Shown: positions 29,444 through 39,188, counted from the stretch's first letter. The stretch: DNA of 64,000 nt from Thiococcus pfennigii (GCF_016583835.1 NZ_NRRW01000013.1:1-64000), one strand, 5' to 3'. Notes: generated by a model not told the origin, from the sequence alone. Made by a program: numbers and translations.

Positions 29444-30005
29444 CGGGGGGCTGCGCATTGTCGGTGGCGAGCTACGCGGCCGGCGGCTCCCGGTCCCCAG
29501 GCAACTCGGCCTGCGCCCGACCCCGGACCGCGTGCGCGAGACCCTGTTCAACTGGCTGCAGCCGGTCATCGCCGGCAGTCGCTGCCTGGACCTCTTCGCC
29601 GGCAGCGGCGCGCTGGGCCTGGAGGCCCGCTCGCGCGGGGCCGCCCACGTGGTCCTGATCGAGCGGGTCGAGTCGGTCGTGCGCGCGCTGCGCACGACGG
29701 TGCGCGACTGGCAGCTGACCGGGGTCGAGGTGCGACGCGCCGAGGCGCTACGCTGGCTCGAGGGCACGCCGCAGGCCTTCGACATCGTCTTCCTCGACCC
29801 GCCCTTCGCCGCCGGTCTGCTGGGACCGGCGTGCGCGCGACTCGCCGCCGGCGGCTGGCTCGCCGCCGGCGCCCAGGTCTACCTCGAGGCGGCGGCCGCG
29901 GACGGCCTGCCGCCGCTGCCCGCCGACTGGGCGCTGGTCCGCGAGGGCCGAGCCGGGGATGTCGCCTTCGGACTGGCCATGTACGACGTGCCGCCCGCGG
30001 GCTGA
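29436..30005 (+). CDS. rsmD: 16S rRNA (guanine-966-N2)-methyltransferase
   Basis: Rossmann-fold methyltransferase of 189 residues. RIVGGELRGRRLPVP opens the family, FAGSGALG at 54-61 binds S-adenosylmethionine, and DPPF at 121-124 is the catalytic motif of N2/N6 methylases. It overlaps the M16 partner gene and is followed by coaD after 81 bases, a common rsmD-coaD order. Confidence 0.93.
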   Translation: MASGGLRIVGGELRGRRLPVPRQLGLRPTPDRVRETLFNWLQPVIAGSRCLDLFAGSGALGLEARSRGAAHVVLIERVESVVRALRTTVRDWQLTGVEVRRAEALRWLEGTPQAFDIVFLDPPFAAGLLGPACARLAAGGWLAAGAQVYLEAAAADGLPPLPADWALVREGRAGDVAFGLAMYDVPPAG

Positions 30006-30578
<573 letters not shown>

Positions 30579-30623
30579 AGGTCAGGCCAAACCCGTCATC
30601 ACCAACGTCCAGCCCTGCTGTAA

Positions 30624-30890
<267 letters not shown>

Positions 30891-30943
30891 CCCCGGGGCG
30901 CCATCGGGCGGGCCGAGCGGCCGCGCCTTCGGTGCGCGCCCTA

Positions 30944-31102
30944 AGGCGATTTCTGTCAACGAACATACCGTCTGGCTTGTCTTTTCGCCCGCCTTCTGTG
31001 TCGCGAGCGCACTCACATAGCTGGGCTATGCTCCTGCGCTCGCTCCTTGAAGACAAACGAAAGTCCGGCGTCATCCGGTCGGTTTGTTTCCGGCAATCGC
31101 CT
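30944..31102. repeat. 159-bp MITE-like palindromic element, copy 2
   Basis: Same length and borders (AGGCGATT to AATCGCCT) as 3359-3517, same orientation, 152 of 159 bases identical. Flanks read CTA before and AA after; at copy 1 they read TT before and TAG after, so a short TA-containing target is plausible. It starts 54 bases after the ferredoxin stop and occupies much of the 374-base gap to the HAD gene, otherwise empty of recognisable features. Confidence 0.8.
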
Positions 31103-31264
31103 AACGGCATGACCGCGAGGTCGGCGCCGCCAATCCCGGACGGCGCGCGCCGGACCGGGCGGAGACGGCACCAGGGGTGCACCGCCACCGCCGCGCGTGC
31201 GAGGGTTCAGGGCCGGCGCCACCGCCTCGACACCACCCCGTTGTCGGCCCCGACGGCATCGCCG

Positions 31265-32056
31265 ATGTACAAACTCGTCGTCTGCGACCTCGACGGCACC
31301 CTGCTCGACGCCGAGCATCGCCTCGGGGGTTACACGCGCCAGGTGCTCGATGCCCTGCTCGCGCGGGGCATCCACCTGGCGTTCGCCACCGGGCGGCACT
31401 TCGTCGATGTCCACCGGCTCTCCGAGCTCCTGTCGCACCGCCCCTACCTGATCTCCAGCAACGGCGCGGCCGTCCACGACCGATCGGCCAGGCCGCTCCA
31501 CTGCCGGCCCCTGCCGCCCGAGTCCCTGAGCGACCTGCTGCACGGCCCCCGCTTCGACGGCGTCCACATCAATGTCTACCGCCAGCACGACTGGCTGGTC
31601 GAGGAGGCCAGGCCCGCGCTGCTGCGCTTCCACCGCGACTCGGGGTTCGCCTACCGGGTCGTCGACTTCCGGGCGCTGGACGCCACCCCCGTGCTCAAGG
31701 TCTTCTACCACCACCCGGATCCGGCACGGCTCGCGGCCCTGGAGCCCGAGATCCTGGCGCGTCACGGCGCGCGCGTGACGACCACCTTTTCGCTGCCGAT
31801 GATCCTCGAGGTCATGGCCCGGGGCGTCTCGAAGGGCGAGGCCCTGGGGCGGGTGCGCAAGGCCCTCGGGCTGCGGCCCGAGGAGGTCATCGCCTTCGGC
31901 GACGCCCCCAACGATCTGGAGATGCTGCGCGGCGCGGGCAAGGGGGTGCTGATGGCCAACGCGGCACCGGAACTGCGCGCGGCCCTGCCGGATCTGGAGG
32001 TCATCGGCTCGCACGCCGACGAGGCGGTCGCGCACTACCTGGCCCGGTGGCTCTGA
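31265..32056 (+). CDS. Cof-type HAD-family hydrolase
   Basis: 263-residue haloacid-dehalogenase phosphatase of the Cof/YidA type, probably acting on sugar or cofactor phosphates. Motif I DLDGT lies at 8-12 (nucleophile Asp8), motif II is in FATGR, the lysine motif in SKGEAL and motif IV in GDAPNDLEML; a C2-type cap spans about 85-190. The frame is open much further upstream, through the repeat and ferredoxin region, but family similarity begins at MYKLVVCDLDGT. No clear ribosome site. Natural substrate unknown. Confidence 0.88.
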   Translation: MYKLVVCDLDGTLLDAEHRLGGYTRQVLDALLARGIHLAFATGRHFVDVHRLSELLSHRPYLISSNGAAVHDRSARPLHCRPLPPESLSDLLHGPRFDGVHINVYRQHDWLVEEARPALLRFHRDSGFAYRVVDFRALDATPVLKVFYHHPDPARLAALEPEILARHGARVTTTFSLPMILEVMARGVSKGEALGRVRKALGLRPEEVIAFGDAPNDLEMLRGAGKGVLMANAAPELRAALPDLEVIGSHADEAVAHYLARWL

Positions 32057-32150
32057 ACCGGCGCCGCCGAGCGTCAGAACCCGCGCCAGTCCCGAGGTGA
32101 CCTCGCGCGGGAGCGGCTCGCCGGCGCACTGCAACTGCCGACAACGCCGA

Positions 32151-32172
32151 TCGCCCGCAAGCGGGCTCCTAC
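32151..32172. repeat. REP-like palindrome, single arm (TAGGAGCCC family)
   Basis: TCGCCCGCAAGCGGGCTCCTAC contains the palindrome GCCCGC-AA-GCGGGC and matches the right arm of the pair at 60169-60236. It lies between the HAD gene and the left end of the restriction-modification island, convergent genes, where it may help termination. Confidence 0.6.
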
Positions 32173-32195
32173 CCTTGCGGTCTCTGGACGCCTCC

Positions 32196-32906
32196 TCACA
32201 GCAGCGCCGCTTCCAACCGCTGCTTGCGTCGTTCCCAATCCGGCATCAACTGCCCAAGCCGCTTGAAAAAACGCGCATCGTGGTCGCGGTGCTCGATGTG
32301 GCACAGCTCGTGGACAACCACGTATTCGATGCAGGGACGAGGAGCACGCACCAAATCGACATTCAACGTCATAATGCCGGCGCGCGACAGGCTGCCCCAG
32401 CGGGATTGCATGGCGCGCACGATCAGGCGCGGCGGCTCCACGCCCTTGAAGTGGCACAGGCTGGCGTCCAGCACCTCGCCGAAGGTGACCCGGGCGCGGT
32501 CGAGGTACCAGCGGTGCAGGAGTGCCTTAACGCGCTCAGCCTCCGGCTCCCCAGGCAGCGCGACCAGAAGCTGGCCGCGCGTGAGTTTCACACTGACCGC
32601 ATCGCCCGGCACCAGCTTCAGCCGGTACTGCCGTCCGAGATAGAGATGCGATTCGCCGTTGACGTACTGCCGTGCCGGGGTGCGGGGCCGGTAGCGCTCG
32701 AACTCGGCCAGTTGCCGGCTGATCCAGCGGGCCCGCCTCTGCACCCGTTCCGCGATCAGGGCCTCGGGGCAACCGACCGGCGCCCGCACCAGTACGCGGC
32801 TGTCGGGGTGCACCTCGATGGCCAGGGTCCGCCGGGATGCCAGAAAGCGCACCTCGTAGCGGATCCTGTCGGTGCCGTAGCTCAGGGTACCGACCATGGT
32901 CGTCAC
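32196..32906 (-). CDS. YgjP/DUF45-type M48-like metallopeptidase
   Basis: 236-residue zinc peptidase-like protein. The motif HELCHIEHRDHDARFF (HExxH with a downstream His) is the DUF45/SprT-like zinc site; SRWGSLS upstream is typical. It overlaps the end of hsdR by four bases and is therefore the last gene of the type I restriction operon. Such genes recur beside hsdR in many genomes, from which I infer an accessory role, perhaps in turnover of the restriction subunit; function unproven. Confidence 0.88.
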   Translation of the reverse strand: MTTMVGTLSYGTDRIRYEVRFLASRRTLAIEVHPDSRVLVRAPVGCPEALIAERVQRRARWISRQLAEFERYRPRTPARQYVNGESHLYLGRQYRLKLVPGDAVSVKLTRGQLLVALPGEPEAERVKALLHRWYLDRARVTFGEVLDASLCHFKGVEPPRLIVRAMQSRWGSLSRAGIMTLNVDLVRAPRPCIEYVVVHELCHIEHRDHDARFFKRLGQLMPDWERRKQRLEAALL

Positions 32907-35900
32907 CCGGGCATCCGGTGGCGGGCGAGCTGCATCGTCTTTTCGATGATCTCGTCCATTTCGTCGGTCGAGAGCGCGATACCCCGCGCGCCCTTCACCT
33001 CGTCATAGAGGTAGTCGTCGATCTCGTTCATCGTCCGGCGCTGGGCGTCGAGGTCATCCCAGTAGCCCACCTTGCGGTTGCGCCGGAAGATGTCCCACAC
33101 CGCCATGGCCGCGTCGGCGGCGGTCGCCAGGGCCTGCCCGGCGTCGCTCTGGTGGTTCTCGACGAAGGGGCGCAACAGCCCATAGACGGCGGCCGCGTCG
33201 GCGTCGCCATTCAGCGCAGGCGGCAGGTCATCGCCCTGGCGCGAGACCACGGCATCCCGGATCTCGGTGACGCGCCGCAGGTACTCCAGATCGGATAGGC
33301 GCCTGGCGCGGTAGTCGTCGATCGCCTCCTGGATCAGCTTGGAGAATTTCGCGTAGAAGGCCGGGTCCTGCTCCAGCCGTTCGGTGATGGCGCGCTTGGT
33401 GGCGTGGGCGATCGTGTCCGCCTTGGCACCCAGTCTCTTTGCGCTGCCCGCGGCCTGCTCCTCGACCACTTTCCGGAACGCGGCCTCGTCGAAGATGTTC
33501 ACCGGCGCGTTCAACCGCACCACCTCGGAGGCCGAGATGTGCGTGTCGAGCAGCTTCTGGATGCGCGGCTCGAAATCGCGGTAATCCACGGATTCCGCAT
33601 AGCGCAGCTTCACCGCTGCCTTCAGGTTGACGAAGCGTTTCAGGTCGCCCTTGTAGGCGCGCAGCTTCGGCTCGGGCGTCTCGGTGATGAAGCGTTCGCT
33701 GGAGAGCGCAATCGCCAGGGTCTTGGCATAGGCCGACAGCCGTTCGTAGAAATCGGCGCGCAGCTTCTCGTCGGCCAGCAACTGCTCGAAGGCCTCCTCG
33801 TCCTGACGGTTCTTGACCGTCTTGAACAGGTCCCACAGCTCGGCATGGCGCTGCGGCAGGGCCCGGGTCTCTTCATGGATCGCGGTCAGCGCGCCCGCGA
33901 GATCGGCCGCCTCGAAGCCTTCCAGGGCGCTGTAGGTGGTCAGCGCCTGATCCAGCTCACCCAGTACCCCCACGTAGTCGATGACGTAGCCGAAGTCCTT
34001 CACCCGGCAGCCAGTTTCGTCCTCGTACAGGCGGTTCACCCGGGCGATGGCCTGAAGCAGCGTGTGATCCTTGAGCCTTCGCGTGAGATAGAGCACCGTG
34101 TTGCGCGGCGCATCGAAGCCGGTCAGCAGCTTGTCCACGACGATCAGGACTTCCGGCTCGTCACCGAACTTGAAGGCGTTGACGATATTCTTGTTGTAGT
34201 CGTCCTCCGAGCCGTAGCGCTTCATCATGCGTTGCCAGAAGGCCACCACCGCATCGGTGGATTCCTCGGCGTCGACCTCATCGAAGCCTTCGCGCTCGTC
34301 GGGCGGCGAGATGATCACCTCGCTGGAGACCGCGCCCAGCTCGTCCAGAAAGGCCTTGTAGCGCAGCGCGGCGGCCTTGTTGGGTGCCACCAGCTGCGCC
34401 TTGAAGCCGGTGCCCTGCCAGTTCTGCCGGTAGTGCTCGCTGATGTCGAAGGCGCGCATGTAGATCACCTGCTCGGCCTTGTTCAGCATCTCGGCACGGG
34501 CGTACTTCTTCTTGAGGTCCGCCTTCTGTTGGTCGGTCAGGCCCTGGGTGTGGCGCTCGAACCAGATGTCGATGGCCGCCTGATTCTGCTCCAGCTCCAC
34601 CATGCGCCCTTCGTAGAGCAGCGGCACGATGGCGCCGTCGGCCACCGCCTGGTCGATGGCATAGGTGTGGATGACGCCCCCGAACTTGGCCACGTCGCTC
34701 TTCTCGCGGGTCAAGAGCGGCGTGCCGGTGAAGCCGATGTAACAGGCGTTGGGGAACATCTGGCGCATCCGCGCCGAATAGCCGCCCAACTGGGTGCGCT
34801 GGGTCTCGTCCACCAGCACGAAGATGTCCGGAGAGGGATCGCTGAATCGCTTATGGGCCAGCGCCTTGTCGAACTTGTGGACCAGCGTGGTGACGATGTG
34901 CGCCTTGCCGTCGGCCACCAGCTCCACCAGGTGGCGGCCGCTCTCGGCCCGCTCGGGCGAGAGGCCGCAGGCGGCGAAGGTGTTGCCGAGCTGCTTGTCC
35001 AGATCCACCCGGTCCGTCACCAACAGGATGCGCGGGTTGCGGATCGTCGGCTCCAGTGCGAGCGCGCGGGCCAGCATCACCATGGTCAGCGACTTGCCCG
35101 AACCCTGGGTGTGCCAGACGATGCCGCCGCGACGCTTGCCAGCGTCGTCCGTCTGGCGGACCCGACGCAGCACCTCCTGAATCGCGAAGACCTGCTGATA
35201 GCGCGCGATCTTGCGCACGCCACCGTCGAAGACCGTGAAGGCCCAGGCCATCTCCAGCAGGCGTTCCGGCCGGCACAGGGCGTAGAGCGCCCGGTCCTGG
35301 TCGGTCGGCATCCGGTGGGTCGGATAGGCCCCGGCCTCATCACCGATGCCCAGCCCGGCAAAGGCCAGATCGAACAGCGAGACCTTCACCGTGTCCGGCA
35401 GCGGGCGTTCCAGCAAGGGCGCGAGTTCGGCGTCCGCCACGGCCTCCTTCCACTTCGACCAGAACTTGGCCGGCGTGCCGGTGGCGGCGTAGCGGGCCTC
35501 GTTCTTGTTCACCGCCAGCACCGTCTGCGCATAGGTGAACAGGCGCGGGATGTACTCATCGCGCTGGTTGCGGATCATCTGCGAGATCGCCTGGCCCACC
35601 TCGACCCCGGGCGACTTGCACTCGATCACCGCCAAGGGGATGCCATTGACGAACAGTACGATGTCGGGCCGGCAGGTCTCGACGCTGCGGGTACGCTCCA
35701 CCGCGAACTCGGCGGCGATGTGATAGACGTTGTTGGCCGGGTTGCGCCAGTCCACGTAGCTCAGCGTGAAGCTCTTCAGATCGCCCTCGATGGACTGCTC
35801 CAGCGCCACCCCCAGCGTCAGCAGGTCGTACACCGCCTCGTTGGTCTTGAGCAGGCCGTCGTACTTCAGGTTCTTCAGCCGCTGGATGGCGCTCTGGAGG

Positions 35901-36118
35901 TTCTCCTCGCTGAAGAGCCAGCTGCCGCCCTTGTGATGGATGCGGTTCAGCCGCTTCAACTGCTCGCGCAGGATTTCTTCCAGCAGCAGGTTGCCCGCCC
36001 TGCCGCCCCGGGCAGCCAGCGCCTCGGCGGGCGTCAGGTACTGATAGCCCAGGTTCACCAGGACCTGGATGGCCGGGATCTGGGACAGGTATTTTTCGTC
36101 GAAGCAAAAGGTATCCAT
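32903..36118 (-). CDS. hsdR: Type I restriction enzyme, R (endonuclease/translocase) subunit
   Basis: 1071 residues. The N-terminal PD-(D/E)xK nuclease has Asp152 and Glu166-Cys-Lys168 in the PDIVLFVNGIPLAVIECK region. Two RecA-like helicase domains follow, with Walker A HTQGSGKS near 340 and motif II DETQ near 435, then IGFTGTPL and a long helical C-terminus that contacts the methylase core. It cuts unmodified DNA after ATP-driven translocation together with HsdM and HsdS. It is separated from hsdM by seven other genes on the same strand, an unusual arrangement. Its first 30 codons are duplicated in degenerate form at 38036-38126 and around 39027-39056. It begins nine bases after the PIN gene. 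Confidence 0.96.
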   Translation of the reverse strand: MDTFCFDEKYLSQIPAIQVLVNLGYQYLTPAEALAARGGRAGNLLLEEILREQLKRLNRIHHKGGSWLFSEENLQSAIQRLKNLKYDGLLKTNEAVYDLLTLGVALEQSIEGDLKSFTLSYVDWRNPANNVYHIAAEFAVERTRSVETCRPDIVLFVNGIPLAVIECKSPGVEVGQAISQMIRNQRDEYIPRLFTYAQTVLAVNKNEARYAATGTPAKFWSKWKEAVADAELAPLLERPLPDTVKVSLFDLAFAGLGIGDEAGAYPTHRMPTDQDRALYALCRPERLLEMAWAFTVFDGGVRKIARYQQVFAIQEVLRRVRQTDDAGKRRGGIVWHTQGSGKSLTMVMLARALALEPTIRNPRILLVTDRVDLDKQLGNTFAACGLSPERAESGRHLVELVADGKAHIVTTLVHKFDKALAHKRFSDPSPDIFVLVDETQRTQLGGYSARMRQMFPNACYIGFTGTPLLTREKSDVAKFGGVIHTYAIDQAVADGAIVPLLYEGRMVELEQNQAAIDIWFERHTQGLTDQQKADLKKKYARAEMLNKAEQVIYMRAFDISEHYRQNWQGTGFKAQLVAPNKAAALRYKAFLDELGAVSSEVIISPPDEREGFDEVDAEESTDAVVAFWQRMMKRYGSEDDYNKNIVNAFKFGDEPEVLIVVDKLLTGFDAPRNTVLYLTRRLKDHTLLQAIARVNRLYEDETGCRVKDFGYVIDYVGVLGELDQALTTYSALEGFEAADLAGALTAIHEETRALPQRHAELWDLFKTVKNRQDEEAFEQLLADEKLRADFYERLSAYAKTLAIALSSERFITETPEPKLRAYKGDLKRFVNLKAAVKLRYAESVDYRDFEPRIQKLLDTHISASEVVRLNAPVNIFDEAAFRKVVEEQAAGSAKRLGAKADTIAHATKRAITERLEQDPAFYAKFSKLIQEAIDDYRARRLSDLEYLRRVTEIRDAVVSRQGDDLPPALNGDADAAAVYGLLRPFVENHQSDAGQALATAADAAMAVWDIFRRNRKVGYWDDLDAQRRTMNEIDDYLYDEVKGARGIALSTDEMDEIIEKTMQLARHRMPG

Positions 36119-36127
36119 CCGATTCCC

Positions 36128-36610
36128 CTACGCCTGGCGGTCGTAGCAGGACAGATCGCTGTCCAGAGACCAGACCCGTACTCGGCTCATCGGATGCAGC
36201 CGGCAGTTCCGTTCCCACTCCTTGATGATGGAGAGGTCGGCCAGGCTCACCCCCTCGCGGAACTTCTTTGCCGATTTGCTGCGCATGGCCATGTCGGGAA
36301 ACGCGCCAAGCCAATCCAAGAACTCTTCACGTTCAGGAAAGTGCGTCGCGCGGTAAGGCACCTCGCCATTGAATGCCTTGGCGACATCCTCGACCAATCG
36401 CCGCGCGTAGCTGCGCCGCGTCTGACCGTCGCCCAGGTCCGCGATATGATTGCCAGTTTCCCAGACCGTCGCCAAGGGCAGCAGGAAGTGGTCGTTCTGC
36501 TCTATGCAGGCGGCGAATTCCTCAAGGATGGAGTCCCTGTCCTGGTTGAGCGTCGGAATGTCCAACACATTGAGATAGACGGAGGTATCAAGCAACAGGA
36601 TCGCACTCAT
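36128..36610 (-). CDS. PIN-like nuclease partner of the AAA ATPase
   Basis: 160 residues. LLLDTSVYLNVL at the N-terminus matches the first PIN strand with Asp8, ATVWETGNH gives Glu51, SLADLSII gives Asp125 and WSLDSDL gives Asp150/Asp152, so a metal-ion RNase site is plausible. The overall fold assignment is mine from motif spacing and is moderate. The ATG overlaps the AAA gene stop (TAATG), a sign of a two-gene system. Lying inside a restriction operon, it recalls anticodon nucleases such as PrrC and RloC, which guard type I systems, but those are not PIN proteins. I do not recognise a named family. Confidence 0.65.
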   Translation of the reverse strand: MSAILLLDTSVYLNVLDIPTLNQDRDSILEEFAACIEQNDHFLLPLATVWETGNHIADLGDGQTRRSYARRLVEDVAKAFNGEVPYRATHFPEREEFLDWLGAFPDMAMRSKSAKKFREGVSLADLSIIKEWERNCRLHPMSRVRVWSLDSDLSCYDRQA

Positions 36611-37932
36611 TACCCGCCTCCCTGCTTCAGATTCTCCAGCCAGGCAAGCGCTCGTGCCTGCCGGTCACCGGTGCGACGCTGCTTGACGAAGCGCTCAAGT
36701 GCGCCACTCGTCACCAGCCCGCCGAGTGAATCCTGCGCAATCAGCTCCGGGTAGTCCGGCGCATCCTGCAAACGCAGCAGCCGGCTCGTTCCGTCTTGCG
36801 GCTCGCGGTAGCAGAACACGACATCAGGCAAAGCGGAATCGGGCAGGGCGTCGAGCAGTGCCGGGTTATGGGTCGACAACAACACGCGCAAGCGGCGCCG
36901 CTCGGCGATCTCTCGAATGTTCTCTAGAAGGCGCCGTGCGCGGCTTGGATGCACGCCGTTGTCAATTTCCTCGATCACGACGAGGCTGTCTTCAGGCGCC
37001 GAAAGCATGGCAGCAGCGATGGAAAGCACGCGAAGCGTTCCATCCGAAAGCAACGAGGCGTCGTAGTCGCGGGTATGGCCGCCGAAGGTCTCGGTCAGTT
37101 TGACCATCACGCCGCCGCGCGGCTCTTCGAGAAACGAGATACTGGCGATGTCCTGTTCCGGCAGGCTCTGGATGAAGCTGAGAATCGCCACGCGCTGCGA
37201 TACATACGGCTTTTCGCCCGCTTGTTCGTCCCTTCCCCATAGGTTGAACAGCACCGCCGAGAGATTGCGGCCGTCGCCCTGAAGGTTGGCATCCGAAGGG
37301 AATGCGTACTCGCGCATCCGGGCCGGCACAGGGTCGAGAAAGAGCATGCCGGCGAGCCACCGCTCGAATTGCCTGGCGACAGGGGGAATCCGCTTGCGCG
37401 ATTCGGCGTGACCGGCATCGAACGTGGCCGGACTGGTCAACTGAGTGAAGATCGCCGTCTGGTCGCTACAGGTCACATGCGGTTTACGCCCCCCGCGCGC
37501 AAAGTTGTTGTATGCCACCCCCACATCGGTGCCGCGATCCTTCGACGGCTGATCCAGCGCGTAGAGGGGCACATTGGCCCCGTCATGGGTGAGTGTTTCA
37601 CCCGTGACATGCAGGCCGTCCACTCGACGCTCGAACGTCATACTCAAGCGGTTCCACTCGGCGGCGCCCGTCTCCGCGCCCAGACCGAAGGATAAGCCGC
37701 GCTCATAGGCCAAGTGCTCGACGGTACCTCGAACGACCCGATCGCCACTCTGCACCACATACTGGATTGCCGAAAGCTTCTGGCCTTGGGCCAGCCAGGA
37801 AAGCAGGCGCATGCCTTCGATAGCATTGCTCTTGCCCGAGGCATTGGCACCGATCAACACCGTCAGCGGTGCCAACGGCAATCGCGCCTGCCGGTAACTC
37901 TTGAAGTCGTTCAGCGTGATACTGGTCAACAT
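36610..37932 (-). CDS. AAA-family (RecF/ABC-like) ATPase of a two-gene system
   Basis: 440-residue ATPase of the AAA_21/OLD-like kind without a TOPRIM domain. Walker A GANASGKS spans 28-35, the D-loop region follows SLLSDGTLRVLSIAAAML, Walker B is LVVIEEIDNGVHP and STHNPALLDALPD provides the switch His. Such ATPases act as sensors or regulators of an attached effector; here the effector is probably the PIN-like protein encoded with a TAATG overlap. The gene begins inside the tail of a truncated hsdR-like frame. ATPases of this class occur in many phage-defence systems; this combination I cannot name. Confidence 0.85.
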   Translation of the reverse strand: MLTSITLNDFKSYRQARLPLAPLTVLIGANASGKSNAIEGMRLLSWLAQGQKLSAIQYVVQSGDRVVRGTVEHLAYERGLSFGLGAETGAAEWNRLSMTFERRVDGLHVTGETLTHDGANVPLYALDQPSKDRGTDVGVAYNNFARGGRKPHVTCSDQTAIFTQLTSPATFDAGHAESRKRIPPVARQFERWLAGMLFLDPVPARMREYAFPSDANLQGDGRNLSAVLFNLWGRDEQAGEKPYVSQRVAILSFIQSLPEQDIASISFLEEPRGGVMVKLTETFGGHTRDYDASLLSDGTLRVLSIAAAMLSAPEDSLVVIEEIDNGVHPSRARRLLENIREIAERRRLRVLLSTHNPALLDALPDSALPDVVFCYREPQDGTSRLLRLQDAPDYPELIAQDSLGGLVTSGALERFVKQRRTGDRQARALAWLENLKQGGG

Positions 37933-38126
37933 GCGGCAAGACCCTCTTCAGTCGCTCTTCGCACCGGCTGCCGCGACCGCCCGGTGAACCGTCCCTGGAT
38001 CGGCCGACGCCGATGGGGGTTCGGGGCGGTCCCCGGGGGCGGCAGGACCTGATAGCCAAGGCTCGCCAAGACCAGCGGGGCCGGGACTTGGGGCAGGTAT
38101 TTTTCGTCCAAGTGGAAGCCGTCCAT
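37926..38126 (-). pseudogene. Truncated hsdR 5' fragment (scar 1)
   Basis: A 66-codon frame starting at 38126, overlapping the Fic stop (TGATG). Its first 30 residues (MDGFHLDEKYLPQVPAPLVL and on) match the HsdR N-terminus MDTFCFDEKYLSQIPAIQVL at 19 of 30 positions; homology ends after about codon 31, and the frame closes six bases inside the AAA gene. It is too short to work and is best read as what remains of an older hsdR start after insertion of the AAA-PIN genes. Confidence 0.7.
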
Positions 38127-38878
38127 CAGGCCGCCCCCAGACGTTCCAGCAGGGTTTGGATGGCGTGGTGGACGTGACCGGCGATCAGGGTGATGAAGTC
38201 GGTCTTGTCGCCCTCCAGGTTGGCCCTTTCGAGGGCGTCGTAGTAGGCGCGGCGGCTGTCGGTATCGCCAGGGATGTTGGCGATGGCATAGCCATTGGCC
38301 AGCAGGATCAGGTTCATGACCAGCCGCGCCGTGCGGCCATTGCCGTCGATGAAGGGATGGATCGTCACCAGCCGCTGGTGGGCCTCGGCGGCGCGCACCA
38401 CCGGGTGCAGGCGCAAGGATTGGTCCGTGAGCCACAACCCATAGTCCTCCATCAGCTTGGGCACGGCCCAAGGCTGCGGCGGCAGGTGGCGGCTGCCCGC
38501 AATCATCACGGGCAGGTTGCGGTAGCGCCCGGCGTTGTCGCGGTCGATCCCGCGCAGCACCAGCGCATGGAGGTTGCGCACCTCGCGCTCATCGAGCGCG
38601 GCGCCTTGGTCCGCCAGCTCGCGGATATGCAGGATGGCCTCGTAGTGGTTGATCGCCTCGAGATGCTCGCGCAGGGGCTTACCGCCAATCGTGAGGCCCT
38701 TGTTGACCACCAGATCGGTCTCGCGCAGGGTCAGCGTATTGCCCTCGATGCGGTTGCTCTCAAAGGTGTATTCGATATCCAGCGCCTGTTGCAATTGTGC
38801 GCTGGTCAGCGGGCGGGCGGCATCGAGGCGGATCTTCAATGCGTCGATCCGTGTCAGGAGGGTGTCGAGCTCAGACAT
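38126..38878 (-). CDS. Fic-family protein (AMPylase)
   Basis: 250 residues. The catalytic motif HPFIDGNGRTAR (174-185) is complete, so transfer of AMP or a related group from a nucleotide is expected. An N-terminal inhibitory helix carries S41-NRI-E45-G46-N, the class II autoinhibition motif. ATG 38878 has AAGGAGA upstream; an upstream in-frame extension belongs to the degraded spacer. It is embedded in the hsd operon between two hsdR-like scars. Related Fic genes are often found in type I restriction loci; a role in defence or in modifying host targets is unproven. Confidence 0.9.
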   Translation of the reverse strand: MSELDTLLTRIDALKIRLDAARPLTSAQLQQALDIEYTFESNRIEGNTLTLRETDLVVNKGLTIGGKPLREHLEAINHYEAILHIRELADQGAALDEREVRNLHALVLRGIDRDNAGRYRNLPVMIAGSRHLPPQPWAVPKLMEDYGLWLTDQSLRLHPVVRAAEAHQRLVTIHPFIDGNGRTARLVMNLILLANGYAIANIPGDTDSRRAYYDALERANLEGDKTDFITLIAGHVHHAIQTLLERLGAA

Positions 38879-38992
38879 GTATCTCGTCTCCTTGCGTGAC
38901 CGGCCGCCTCCGGAGGGCGAACCGCCTTTGCCATGGGGCCGTGCCGACGCCGCTATCCCGCGCATCCAAGCCGTCCGCGGAGCCGGGGCACC

Positions 38993-39095
38993 GGAAACCC
39001 GGTTCGCCCGGCATCCGGATCGTCGTGATCCGGCAGAGGCATATTTCGTCGAAGCGGAAGCGGCGCTCGCCGGCATGTCCGTCGGGACTGTTCAT
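38993..39095 (-). pseudogene. Possible second hsdR 5' remnant (scar 2)
   Basis: In the spacer between the AlbA_2 gene and fic, the minus strand of 39027-39056 reads CGCTTCGACGAAATATGCCT and on, matching the hsdR start TGCTTCGACGAAAAATACCT and on at 24 of 30 bases; translated, FRFDEICLCRI against FCFDEKYLSQI. The frame is degenerate beyond this. Less certain than scar 1 because the match is short. Confidence 0.4.
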
Positions 39096-39188
39096 ACGCG
39101 ACACTCTCGCCTCAAAGGTTCCTCGCCGGCGACAAGTGCCCAAGGGGCCCTTTCGGGCCGCTGTCCGGATAGCTGGCGAGGTCATCTT

